DNA of 39,382 nt. It comes from Winogradskyella sp. (GTDB lineage: Bacteria; Bacteroidota; Bacteroidia; Flavobacteriales; Flavobacteriaceae). The notes under the pieces are model-generated. The model saw only the letters and a list, made by a program, of their open reading frames with translations, was not told the DNA's origin and made no database searches. The DNA is taken from positions 1 to 39,382 of the forward strand of contig JASBSA010000084.1 in NCBI GenBank assembly GCA_030149175.1, in the 5' to 3' direction. Of the stretch, positions 1 to 7,912 are shown piece after piece; position 1 is the stretch's first letter, and the number at the start of each line of letters is the position of its first letter. The translations under genes were made by a program, and so were the position numbers.

Positions 1-159
1 CTCGCGTTTTATAACGTCTAAAAGCGAATTCATAAAGCCCATAATAGCTGAGGTATCTTCTCCTTTAGAGTTAATTCTTGGGTTTTTTATAAATGCATAA
101 TACCCACGAAAAATAAGCGCGTAAGCATCGACTAAAAAGAGACGTTTTTGTTCTGACAT
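1..159 (-). CDS. polA: DNA polymerase I, N-terminal fragment
   Basis: Only the first 53 codons are inside the window; the gene runs off the left edge. The translation begins MSEQKRLFLVDAYALIFRGY and continues with a KNPRINSKGEDTSAIMGF stretch. This is the start of the 5'-nuclease (FEN-like) domain of bacterial DNA polymerase I, where LxDaxaLifRgYyA carries the first metal-binding aspartate. The polymerase fills gaps and removes RNA primers in replication and repair. The ATG at 157-159 is the only start compatible with the family's N-terminus. The polymerase and 3'-5' exonuclease domains cannot be seen. The gene is transcribed away from the rest of the window and appears functionally unrelated to it. 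Confidence 0.93.
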   Translation of the reverse strand, partial: MSEQKRLFLVDAYALIFRGYYAFIKNPRINSKGEDTSAIMGFMNSLLDVIKRE

Positions 160-231
160 TTTCTAGAATTTTGAAGTCTATAAAACTACAAAACTTAAGC
201 TATGCAATGAAAGAATGTTGAAGTAAAAAAT

Positions 232-264
232 AAAAAAAGAAAGCCGCTCCCTACTGCGACTTTC
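232..264 (-). terminator. Intrinsic terminator, loop AGTAGGGA (copy 1)
   Basis: Stem 239-247/256-264 with an 8-nt loop at 248-255, followed in the minus-strand transcript by a run of seven T (232-238). Read on the minus strand the stem is complete with one U-G pair. Read on the plus strand the same position is a C/A mismatch. The hairpin therefore fits RNA from the surface-protein gene that ends at 300. The loop is the one shared by the hairpins at 9340, 9473 and 14848. Confidence 0.85.
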
Positions 265-299
265 CTTCTCTAAAAAATAATTGAAGACAATCAATTATA

Positions 300-2864
300 T
301 TATCGTATCCTTTGAATTTCAAACCATGACCTTGATGGATTATTGTCCATTAACAGGCCATTGAAGGTGGTATAGATATAGAATTCAATATAATCTGAGG
401 CATTGAGCTGAACTAAACAGTTTAGGTTTCGACTGACTTGGCCAGCCAGTTCGTGGAGATACAGTACTTCTTTAAATAATGTGCCATTTTTATAGACAGC
501 TAAGCCAATATCACTTGGTACAGATGGCCAGTTTACGGTTTTAAAGGTTGCATTTATTTGGTAATAACCAGTTGTATTGGCAATAAATCTATTGTTAGGG
601 GTATTAAATTCAGATTGTGTATCAATAGCAACGAAATCTAACGGTAATTTCTCGTACCCTGTACCACCGTGAGTCCAGATCAAACTGCGATAAACAACCA
701 AAAGAGAGAAATTATTTACGTTAAAGCTTAAGTTGTTTAGGTTTACGGTTTGTACTGGTTGGCCGTCATCTTCTATGGATAGTCCCAAAGTATTCCCAAC
801 CAAATCAAAATTATCTATTTGCTGGTCGTCGGTTCCTGTGCCATCTTGCAAAGAAGCCAGATCTACAGTTGCTGGTGCTACACCATCATTATCCAGAGAG
901 ATTCCTAGTACAGTACCAACAAGAGCAATATTATCTATGGCTTGATTATCAGTGTTAATCGTTGCATCTTGAAACGAAACATTACCAGCACCATCTGTAG
1001 TCATTACTTGGCCAGCTGTACCATCGTTTCCTGGTAAGAAATAGCGGTTTAATGCTGGATCATTCCCAACAGATACTCTTCCTGAAAAGAATGCTGCATA
1101 ATCGGTTGAATTGTTATCAGCACGAGAGTACACTCCGTAATCTGTCCCAGTTGTAGAGACTACATTGTAGGTTCCATAAGCTTCGTTGCTCACGGATGCT
1201 CCACTAAAAAAAGTTCTATTGCCGTACAGATAACTTGAACTATGTGTCGAGAAAGCCTGGTTATAAACTCCAGTATTATAAGACGATGGATTGGTGGTGT
1301 CAAATGTATTGGTAATACCGGTTGCTCCATCAATGCCAGTATTGTTAAAATAATTTACAACGCCTCTGGCTGTACCAGAAAATCCGAAAGTAAAGAAATT
1401 GTACATGCCTGTTTTAGTTCCGCTACCTGATCCTGAAAAGGAATTACGTATAGCTTGTATAGAAGACCCATTGCTATTGCCGCCAATACTATTGCTTAAA
1501 AGATAAGCATTGGTAGTACCATTTAAAGTTGCACTATTCTCTATACCCTTAACTAGTCCTGAAGAGACAGGTGTTAAAACATTGGATATAGACGTACTAT
1601 TTATAGATGGATTGGTTTCAACATAAAATGTTTTTCCAGAACTGGATGTGTTACCAATTGCTACATTTCCTTGCGTAAAGATATTATCGTTAATGCTTGT
1701 TGGTGATGAGGCACTACCTTGTATATGCCAATCACTATCTTCTGATGAAATATCTTGAAAAGTTACATTACCAGCACCATCTGTGGTCATTACTTGTCCA
1801 GCTGTACCATCAGTAGCAGGCATTAAATAACGATTTGTGGTTGCATTTCCTAATGAGGTTCTACCAATAAAGTAACCTGCATAACCAGTTACGCTAGGGG
1901 TGTAACTATAAACACCATAGTGAGTACCACCTGCTGAACTACTAATATTAGAATAAACACCATATTTATTTCCAGAACCAGAACCAGTTAAACTATTATA
2001 GGCACCATAGTGAGTTCCATTTCCAGAATTAGATATTGAATTTAAAATCCCATATTGTTGTCCATTATTTGTACTTAAGTTTTGACTATAAAATCCATAA
2101 ACGTTCCCAATATAATTACTGGCATTTGTAATTTGAGCTTCATATACCCGAACATCATGATTTGTTTGTGTTGAAATACCATTCATACGAGCACTATAAG
2201 CTTTTGTTCGAGTCGAAACACCAGATGAAGAACTGTTATCGACAACGTAAACTCCATCTAGATTACCTCCAATATTTGAATTGTCTCCGGTTAAATTAAT
2301 TTGAATGCCATCTTCTGATAAAGTATTTAATTCCATTACAGGATTTGTAACACTGCCATTACCTGTACTTTGAATGTCTATCATAGAGCTAGGATTTATA
2401 GTATTAAAACCTATTCTATCGTTATCACCACGAACATAAAATAAATTGTTGAAGTTTTGGCTGTCTATACGTAATCCGTCACCTCCTTGAATTTCAACAG
2501 GACCACTATCTGCTGTAATTATCCTTCCTAACCCAGTACCACCTTCATCATAAGCTTCGTCTAAAGTGTTTTTAGTTCCTAAAATGGAAACCCATGCAGC
2601 ACTCCCATTATCCCAATAATAAAAACCTTTGGTTGGTGTACCATTTCCAGTAGCAAACACCATCATACCATCCTGGTCTACTGTTGGGTTTGTTGATGGA
2701 AAATTGTCTATTCTAGGAATCAAAATCCCATCTTCGTTTGTTGGCGAAGTAGTACTAGAAGCCGAAATATCTAAAGTAGATTTTGGGTCAGTATTGCCAA
2801 CGCCAACCTGAGCGGTAGTAAAAAAACTAAAGCATAAAAACGCTATGATTGTAATTGTCTTCAT
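300..2864 (-). CDS. Exported tail-fibre-like surface protein with C1q-like C-terminal domain
   Basis: 854 residues. Residues 1-18 are a standard signal peptide ending TTA, and the mature protein starts QVGVGNTDPKSTLDIS. This head is shared with the proteins at 9564-12065 and 14973-16088. A WDNGSAAW stretch follows near residue 85. Two large modules then alternate YGVYS-type short repeats with a sequence ending DGTAGQVMTTDGAGN (about residues 350-370 and 612-632). Next come two units of the form DxQxIDNxxLVGxxLxLSL (about 640-710). Residues 715-854 resemble a C1q/TNF jelly roll: a TGYYQINATF strand, IGLAVYKNG, and a final FEIQRIR. The likely role is an extracellular fibrous adhesin or appendage; the ligand is unknown. 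No type IX secretion C-terminal domain is seen. It lies 26 bp downstream of a small exported protein, probably in the same transcript. Confidence 0.85.
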   Translation of the reverse strand: MKTITIIAFLCFSFFTTAQVGVGNTDPKSTLDISASSTTSPTNEDGILIPRIDNFPSTNPTVDQDGMMVFATGNGTPTKGFYYWDNGSAAWVSILGTKNTLDEAYDEGGTGLGRIITADSGPVEIQGGDGLRIDSQNFNNLFYVRGDNDRIGFNTINPSSMIDIQSTGNGSVTNPVMELNTLSEDGIQINLTGDNSNIGGNLDGVYVVDNSSSSGVSTRTKAYSARMNGISTQTNHDVRVYEAQITNASNYIGNVYGFYSQNLSTNNGQQYGILNSISNSGNGTHYGAYNSLTGSGSGNKYGVYSNISSSAGGTHYGVYSYTPSVTGYAGYFIGRTSLGNATTNRYLMPATDGTAGQVMTTDGAGNVTFQDISSEDSDWHIQGSASSPTSINDNIFTQGNVAIGNTSSSGKTFYVETNPSINSTSISNVLTPVSSGLVKGIENSATLNGTTNAYLLSNSIGGNSNGSSIQAIRNSFSGSGSGTKTGMYNFFTFGFSGTARGVVNYFNNTGIDGATGITNTFDTTNPSSYNTGVYNQAFSTHSSSYLYGNRTFFSGASVSNEAYGTYNVVSTTGTDYGVYSRADNNSTDYAAFFSGRVSVGNDPALNRYFLPGNDGTAGQVMTTDGAGNVSFQDATINTDNQAIDNIALVGTVLGISLDNDGVAPATVDLASLQDGTGTDDQQIDNFDLVGNTLGLSIEDDGQPVQTVNLNNLSFNVNNFSLLVVYRSLIWTHGGTGYEKLPLDFVAIDTQSEFNTPNNRFIANTTGYYQINATFKTVNWPSVPSDIGLAVYKNGTLFKEVLYLHELAGQVSRNLNCLVQLNASDYIEFYIYTTFNGLLMDNNPSRSWFEIQRIR
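979..1025. repeat. Intragenic direct repeat, copy 1
   Basis: This 47-bp block differs from the block at 1765-1811 by two bases. Both encode the DGTAGQVMTTDGAGN junction that closes each large module of the C1q-like surface protein. Near-identity at DNA level suggests recent duplication or gene conversion between modules. Confidence 0.85.
1765..1811. repeat. Intragenic direct repeat, copy 2
   Basis: Partner of the 47-bp block at 979-1025, 786 bp apart, in the same reading frame and orientation. Recombination between the two copies would delete 786 bp (262 codons) in frame, which is one complete module. Confidence 0.85.
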
Positions 2865-2868
2865 TATT

Positions 2869-2875
2869 GTAGGGT
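2869..2875 (-). promoter_or_regulatory. CCCTAC element 4 nt before start codon
   Basis: The minus-strand leader reads ACCCTAC, then four bases, then the ATG of the C1q-like surface protein. CCCUAC is complementary to six bases of the AGUAGGGA loop in this gene's own terminator. Equivalent elements precede the starts at 12065, 14729 and 16088. A function in translation control is inferred. Confidence 0.45.
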
Positions 2876-2890
2876 ATTAAGGTTGAGAGG

Positions 2891-3088
2891 TTAAAGTTTA
2901 ACCTCTACATCAAATGTGTTTCTTACATCTTTAAGAATTTTATTGACATAGTAAAGTAGTCCGAGAAAAATTTCACTTCCTCCCAGAATTAGTGGGTTTA
3001 CATTTCCAAATAATTGAATGGAAACATGCCCTGCTAAAAAGCTAGAGTTGATGACTAAAAGCGACACAAGAAATGTAGAGGTTTTCAT
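2891..3088 (-). CDS. Small hydrophobic exported/membrane protein (hypothetical)
   Basis: 65 residues starting MKTSTFLVSLLVINSSFLAG, which looks like a signal peptide or first membrane segment. A second hydrophobic stretch, about residues 34-48 (ILGGSEIFLGLLYYV), is followed by a charged tail ending DVEVKL. I do not recognise a family. Support for its being real: an ATG start; a leader with the CTATTAATC element and a TAGTTTTG -7-like box, both found at the expected distance; and a position 26 bp upstream of the large surface-protein gene, which has no other obvious promoter. It may be a dedicated partner, anchor or leader peptide of that protein. The call is moderate because short hydrophobic ORFs can occur by chance. 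Confidence 0.55.
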   Translation of the reverse strand: MKTSTFLVSLLVINSSFLAGHVSIQLFGNVNPLILGGSEIFLGLLYYVNKILKDVRNTFDVEVKL

Positions 3089-3104
3089 CTCACAGAGATT
3101 TAAT

Positions 3105-3126
3105 GATTAATAGCTCTTCAAAACTA
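3105..3126 (-). promoter_or_regulatory. Promoter -7 box and CTATTAATC leader element of the 3088/2864 operon
   Basis: Minus strand 3126-3119 reads TAGTTTTG, matching the Bacteroidetes -7 consensus TAnnTTTG. GCTATTAATC (3114-3105) follows at the expected transcription start, 16 nt before the ATG at 3088. No TTTG -33 box is seen at the usual 19-21 nt spacing, as expected of an activator-dependent promoter. Confidence 0.5.
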
Positions 3127-3150
3127 GTTTCGATGTCTAAAAATACTCTT

Positions 3151-3220
3151 GATTATTTTTTCAAAAACAAGGAGTATTTTGTCAAAATGAAGAAGAATGA
3201 CAAGGATTATTTATTCAAAA
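3151..3220. promoter_or_regulatory. Three phased direct repeats, probable activator sites
   Basis: Three 16-bp direct repeats: GATTATTTTTTCAAAA (3151-3166), GAGTATTTTGTCAAAA (3172-3187) and GATTATTTATTCAAAA (3205-3220). Starts are 21 and 33 bp apart, close to two and three helical turns. The last two are also preceded by ACAAG. They lie 25-95 bp upstream of the -7 box of the leftward surface-protein operon and just after the stop of the AraC-output hybrid sensor gene. AraC-family proteins commonly bind paired direct half-sites about 21 bp apart, so that sensor is the natural candidate to bind here (inference). Confidence 0.55.
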
Positions 3221-3244
3221 TTAAAATAAATGACTGAAAATAAA

Positions 3245-6200
3245 TTAGTTGCGAAATTCAGAAGGGCTTTTTTCAAACTCCTCTTTAAAGGTCTTGCTGA
3301 AATAATTTGGATCGTTAAAACCGACAGCATAAGCAATTTCCGAAATGGATAAATCGGTAGTTTTTAGTAGTTCTTTGCCTTTTTCCAATCGTACTTTTCT
3401 AATAAATATGGCTGTACTGGTATTGGAAATGGCCTTTAATTTTCTGTAGAGTTGCGAGTCGCTCATAGCCATAGCTTTTGCCAATTCCGTGGCACCGAAA
3501 TTTGAATCGTCAATATGGTCTTGAATGTGTTGAATAACGGAATTTAAAAAGATGAGGTTTTTATCTTTTGGTTTAGGTTCTTCTTCCTTTTGCTCCACAA
3601 TAGTATTGACAGCATAACGCTTTTGTAATTGCTTTCTCTTAGCAATAAGCATTTGCATACGCAGCTGTAATTCTTGTTTTTGGAAAGGTTTGGTTAAATA
3701 CGCATCAGCACCACTTGTAATGCCTTCCAGTCGGTCTTCTTGCAAAGCCTTTGAGGTCAACATGATGATAGGAATATGATTGGTGTTGGCATCAGCTTGT
3801 AGCTTCTGGGTTAATTCAAAACCATCCATTATGGGCATCATTACGTCAGTGACAATAATATCTGGGATTTGCGCACTTGCTATTTCCAAGCCTTCTTTTC
3901 CATCCTTGGCAAAGGTGACTTTATAGTTTGGTTTTAAGCACGATGCGACGTAACGTGCCATATCTGCATTGTCTTCAACAATAAGTACAGAGTTGGCATC
4001 GTCATCTGAAATGGCATCATCTATTTGAGGTACAACCGTACCAATGGTCATTTCCCTTTCAATTTGGGCAGCAGGTTTAGTGGCAGCGTTGTTGGTTACG
4101 GGCAGATGAATGGTAAACGTTGTGCCTTTATTTACTTTAGATGTTACGTTGATGTTTCCATTGAATAACTCAACCAACTCTTTGGTTAGAGCCAAGCCAA
4201 CTCCTGTACCTTGCGATACTTTATGTTCGGTATTTTCAACTTGGTAAAAGCGGTCGAAGATAAAAGGTAGCTCGTTTTCATCGATACCGTAGCCTTGATC
4301 GGCAACTTGGATTTGTAACGTGGAAGCATCTTTTTTATTCAGGTTAATATGCAATTCGGAATGTTGAGGTGAAAACTTTATGGCGTTAGAAATGAGGTTG
4401 GTCATTATTTGGCGAATTTTTTCAGCATCAAAATCCATTATAACCTTTTGAGGAGTCGCCGAAAATTTTAAAGACACAACTTTGTCTTTGGCAATACTTT
4501 TAAAGCTTTCTACAATATGCCTTATAAAGTCAACAATATCATTTTGAATAAGATTGACGCTAAGTTGTCCTTTTTCGAGCTTTGCCAGATCGAGCATCTG
4601 GTTAACCAAATCCAGAAGATTATGACTGTTTTGCTCAATGGTTTTTAAAGACGTATTAACATCGTCTTTTTCTGAAAAGCGTTCCTTTAGATTTCCTAAA
4701 TAGCCTAAAATAATGGTTAAGGGTGTTCTAAACTCGTGCGTAATGTTAGTGATGAAACGTGATTTTAAATCATCTAAATCCTTTAGGCGTTTTGATTCTT
4801 GTCCTGCGATTTGACGTTGCAAACTTATTCTGTAGAAGGCATACACAATACCCAAAAATAAAAGCAAATAGGATAGGTAAGCGATATTGCTTTTGTACCA
4901 AGGCGGTGTTACGTTTATTTTTAATTGTAATGGTGGTTTTTGCCAGAGGTCGTTTCTAGATTTTCCTTGAATTTGAAGCGTATAAGATTTTGATGATAAG
5001 TTTAATAACTGAATATTGTTTTCGCTACCTAAAGCATTCCAATCGGTATCGTCAGGTAATAGCTTATATACATAATTAATATTACTGTTTGGCCTAAAAT
5101 CTAACGCCGCAAAATTTAAATTTACTGGGAAATCATCATGGTTAAGGTTGATTTCTTCAGCACTGCTTATGGATGTAGCAAGGATTTCTGAAGTATTGGG
5201 TAAAATATAATCGTCTTTAATCTTAAGACTTGTGAATTTAAGGGTTCCTTCCTTGTCTAATTCTGAAATTCGATTCGGATCAAAAATATTTAGGCCATTA
5301 ATGCCACCAAAATAAAGGTGTCCTGTTTTTTCATTTTTAAATGTTGCACCAAGGTTAAACTCTGTGCTTTGCACGCCATCTTTTGGATTGTAATTGGTAA
5401 ATTCCTCGGTTGTTTTATTGAATGTAAACAAACCACCATTGGTGGATAGCCAGAGGTTACCGAGATCATCTTCGTTAATATTATAAACAAAGGTATTGGT
5501 AAGACCTTCTCGTTTGCCGTATGATTTAAACGTATCGGAAACCGAATCGTATTTGTTAAGTCCTTTTCTACTAGCAACCCAAAGGGTGTTTTCAGAGTCA
5601 ATAAAACTGCTTAAAACCCCTCTCGTAACAAGACCAGAAGATTCGTCATAATTTTTTACCGAAATTAACTCACCATCCTTAAAGTTAAGCTTACTCAATC
5701 CTTTTTGGGTACTCATCCAATAATTCTTTGTAGCATCTTCAACCATAGAAAGTGTGAATACCGAAGCCAAATCTTTAGAGTTGTAGGTTTTGAATCTTAA
5801 ATCATTTGAGGTGACATTACCAATAAATTTTGAAAATCCAGCGTTGAATGTCGTTACCCAAATGTTTCCTGATAGGTCTTTATAAACACTCCGCATATTT
5901 TCTGCTGGAAGTTGAGTGGGATTATTAGCATCAATTGGACATTTAATGATTGTTGGATTTTCAATATCTAAATTCTTTAAAGGAATAATAAACGCACCTT
6001 TATTGGTCACAAACCAGATATTGTTTTCATCATCTCTTGTGATGCCTCTAACTCTATTGTGATGGGTTAAAACGTTAAATTTTGAATTGTCATTATTGCT
6101 AGAAATTACCAATCCGCTTGAAGAGCCTGTAAATAGAAAATCTTCGGTGTCGTAAACTGCAAAAACGGATGGGTTATCTAGATTGAAATTATCCGTAGGT

Positions 6201-7234
6201 TGTTTAAAAACATCTTGTGCTTCAATAGCCGTAATGTCTAAGTTGATGTTGCCAATAAAAAGCAAATTATCATTTATGAAAAGTTCATTAATACCATCGG
6301 AATTTATGGTTGAAGCATCGTATTTTTTATCAGCTATAAAATGTTGTTTTACTTTAAATTGATTACTGTTGAATTCTGAGACTAACAATCCATTTGATCT
6401 TGTGCCTATGTAATAACTACTGTTGGCATAAGCCATTGTGTTGATGTTGTACTTTGAGTGAAGACCATCTTCTATAATCGGAATTTCAGAAAAGCTTTTA
6501 GTATGTTCGGAATATTTTAAAACGCCTTCACTAGTTATTGCCCAAAGGTAATCGTTAAGATATTCAAGGTTGTTGATAGGTGTTTCAAACTTCGCGATTA
6601 GTTCATACGAAAAATCATAACCAGAGTTATTGAGGTCACTTAGTATTACTTTGTAGATATGCCCTTCATCGGTACCAACAAAAATAGTATTGTTTTTAGC
6701 GGCAATACCAGTGATTTTTTCTGGTATATCTTTTTGAAAGTTATTAGAGTAAAAGTCGTGATGTTCGTCAATTACAGCAATGCCATTATCATAAAACGTG
6801 GTAATGATTTTATCATCATATTTAATTAAACGCGTGCAATTAGAGTTAGGCTCGCCAAATTGTGTAATGGTTTCAGTTTTTAGGTTGTATCTTATTAGCC
6901 CGTTTTGACCAGTACCCACATAAAGATAATTGTCTTTAGAAGTTAACGTGCCAATACGATAACCAGCAATATCTAATCCGCTGTTAAGGTCTTGTTGAGG
7001 TACAAAAAAATCTTGCCCATCAAAGCGAACCACACCGTCAGATGTGCCAAGCCAAATAAAACCATTGGCATCTTTTTCTATGCAGTGAATCGTTTCTTGC
7101 GGTAGCCCTTCGTCTAAACCATAATGCGAAAACGTTAAATTTTGGGCACTAGCAATTAAGCTGACTAAACATAAAAGTAGGGAAAGGTTAGTGTTACTTA
7201 ATCTAAGAGAACAAATAGTTATAAAATTCGTCAT
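3245..7234 (-). CDS. Hybrid two-component system sensor/AraC regulator (HTCS)
   Basis: 1329 residues from the ATG at 7232-7234. A TTG eight codons upstream is in frame but less likely, because the ATG is preceded by the CTATTAATC leader element. Domain order: signal peptide or membrane anchor (about 15-32, ending IASAQ); two beta-propeller halves of repeats such as GNLWLSTNGGLFTF; a Y_Y_Y domain before a membrane helix (about 781-805); a HisKA domain with H833 in THEFRTP; an HATPase with an N-box near 945 (LISNAIKFSP) and GTGVGLAL; a receiver with D1130 in VTDVMMP; and a C-terminal AraC-type HTH (about 1230-1329). The family senses an extracellular ligand and controls nearby genes, usually SusC/SusD loci. 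Here the adjacent target appears to be the surface-protein operon, whose upstream repeats follow directly. Confidence 0.95.
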   Translation of the reverse strand: MTNFITICSLRLSNTNLSLLLCLVSLIASAQNLTFSHYGLDEGLPQETIHCIEKDANGFIWLGTSDGVVRFDGQDFFVPQQDLNSGLDIAGYRIGTLTSKDNYLYVGTGQNGLIRYNLKTETITQFGEPNSNCTRLIKYDDKIITTFYDNGIAVIDEHHDFYSNNFQKDIPEKITGIAAKNNTIFVGTDEGHIYKVILSDLNNSGYDFSYELIAKFETPINNLEYLNDYLWAITSEGVLKYSEHTKSFSEIPIIEDGLHSKYNINTMAYANSSYYIGTRSNGLLVSEFNSNQFKVKQHFIADKKYDASTINSDGINELFINDNLLFIGNINLDITAIEAQDVFKQPTDNFNLDNPSVFAVYDTEDFLFTGSSSGLVISSNNDNSKFNVLTHHNRVRGITRDDENNIWFVTNKGAFIIPLKNLDIENPTIIKCPIDANNPTQLPAENMRSVYKDLSGNIWVTTFNAGFSKFIGNVTSNDLRFKTYNSKDLASVFTLSMVEDATKNYWMSTQKGLSKLNFKDGELISVKNYDESSGLVTRGVLSSFIDSENTLWVASRKGLNKYDSVSDTFKSYGKREGLTNTFVYNINEDDLGNLWLSTNGGLFTFNKTTEEFTNYNPKDGVQSTEFNLGATFKNEKTGHLYFGGINGLNIFDPNRISELDKEGTLKFTSLKIKDDYILPNTSEILATSISSAEEINLNHDDFPVNLNFAALDFRPNSNINYVYKLLPDDTDWNALGSENNIQLLNLSSKSYTLQIQGKSRNDLWQKPPLQLKINVTPPWYKSNIAYLSYLLLFLGIVYAFYRISLQRQIAGQESKRLKDLDDLKSRFITNITHEFRTPLTIILGYLGNLKERFSEKDDVNTSLKTIEQNSHNLLDLVNQMLDLAKLEKGQLSVNLIQNDIVDFIRHIVESFKSIAKDKVVSLKFSATPQKVIMDFDAEKIRQIMTNLISNAIKFSPQHSELHINLNKKDASTLQIQVADQGYGIDENELPFIFDRFYQVENTEHKVSQGTGVGLALTKELVELFNGNINVTSKVNKGTTFTIHLPVTNNAATKPAAQIEREMTIGTVVPQIDDAISDDDANSVLIVEDNADMARYVASCLKPNYKVTFAKDGKEGLEIASAQIPDIIVTDVMMPIMDGFELTQKLQADANTNHIPIIMLTSKALQEDRLEGITSGADAYLTKPFQKQELQLRMQMLIAKRKQLQKRYAVNTIVEQKEEEPKPKDKNLIFLNSVIQHIQDHIDDSNFGATELAKAMAMSDSQLYRKLKAISNTSTAIFIRKVRLEKGKELLKTTDLSISEIAYAVGFNDPNYFSKTFKEEFEKSPSEFRN

Positions 7235-7239
7235 AAAAA

Positions 7240-7250
7240 GATTAATAGTC
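7240..7250 (-). promoter_or_regulatory. CTATTAATC leader element of the HTCS gene
   Basis: Minus strand reads GACTATTAATC, ending 5 nt before the ATG at 7234. The same 9-mer CTATTAATC lies just upstream of the starts at 3088, 12065 and 16088. It supports the ATG at 7234 over the upstream TTG and hints at a common transcription start or control element. Confidence 0.4.
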
Positions 7251-7334
7251 CTGTACAAAATAATAAATCTTTGATTTATAAGAAAATACTTAATACTAAT
7301 GTCAACAAACTAATCTTCATTTTTAATGATGTCA

Positions 7335-7365
7335 TAAAAAAAGCCGAAACAAACGTTTCGGCTTT
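7335..7365 (-). terminator. Intrinsic terminator of the small exported protein gene
   Basis: Perfect 11-bp stem 7340-7350/7355-7365 with a 4-nt loop, followed in the minus-strand transcript by a T-rich run. It lies 22 bp past the stop at 7387 and upstream of the HTCS gene, so the two minus-strand genes are separate transcription units. Confidence 0.88.
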
Positions 7366-7386
7366 ATATGGTTAATAGCATATTAA

Positions 7387-7653
7387 TTAACAGAGTTTTA
7401 CAGTCTTCATTTTAATTTGGAGACTTTTTCTGTAGGCTTTAATACTTATAATCTCGTTACTTTTTTTGTGATTCATTTTCAAAACTTTTGCCTTTGCTCT
7501 AGCAGAGATAGTAGTTTTGCTAGCTTCTGGCTTTTCAGATTTAATAGTTTCAACTAACTCAGTCTCATTATTGCTTACCACATCTTGCTGAGCAAATCCT
7601 GCTAGAGACATTATTAAGAAAGCTAATATGACTAAACTTTTTTTCATTGTCAT
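7387..7653 (-). CDS. Small basic exported protein (hypothetical)
   Basis: 88 residues. MTMKKSLVILAFLIMSLAGF followed by AQQ is a convincing signal peptide, cleaved after about residue 21. The mature part is about 67 residues, acidic at first (ETELVETIKSEKPE) and then strongly basic (KAKVLKMNHKK, then KMKTVKLC at the end). It has a single C-terminal cysteine. I do not recognise a family. A second ATG (7645-7647, MKKSL) is an equally good start. The strong hairpin terminator directly downstream and the signal peptide support a real, monocistronic gene. Its location is periplasmic or extracellular; the function is unknown. Confidence 0.65.
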   Translation of the reverse strand: MTMKKSLVILAFLIMSLAGFAQQDVVSNNETELVETIKSEKPEASKTTISARAKAKVLKMNHKKSNEIISIKAYRKSLQIKMKTVKLC

Positions 7654-7795
7654 TAAACCGTTTTGTTTTAATTTCGATTCAAAGAAACATAGGTTTGTTT
7701 GATTATGGTGAATTTTTTGGACGAAACCAGGCGATAATTAGATAACTGACATTTGTTAGTCAAAAACATCGATGAAATACATAAAATGAGCTCGT

Positions 7796-7825
7796 AGCCC
7801 TTTAAAAACGCTATTTTGTAGGGCT
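7796..7825. repeat. Inverted repeat upstream of the aldehyde dehydrogenase gene
   Basis: AGCCCT (7796-7801) and AGGGCT (7820-7825) form a 6-bp inverted repeat around an AT-rich 18-bp centre, about 90 bp before the ATG at 7913. It could be an operator or a chance palindrome. Confidence 0.25.
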
Positions 7826-7912
7826 GAAATAAAGTGAATTTCAACCTAAAAGAGATGCTTTACAGATATCATCGACAAACTACACTAAATACTAATTGAG
7901 ATAGAAAATATT

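Noticed and set aside
3151-3220. CRISPR-like array
   Set aside because: Only three imperfect 16-bp repeats with unequal 5 and 17 bp gaps and no cas genes; a transcription-factor site array fits better.
5290-5601. Minus-strand 103-codon open frame inside the HTCS gene
   Set aside because: It is an alternative frame of the propeller domain without recognisable motifs; the long frame is unambiguous.
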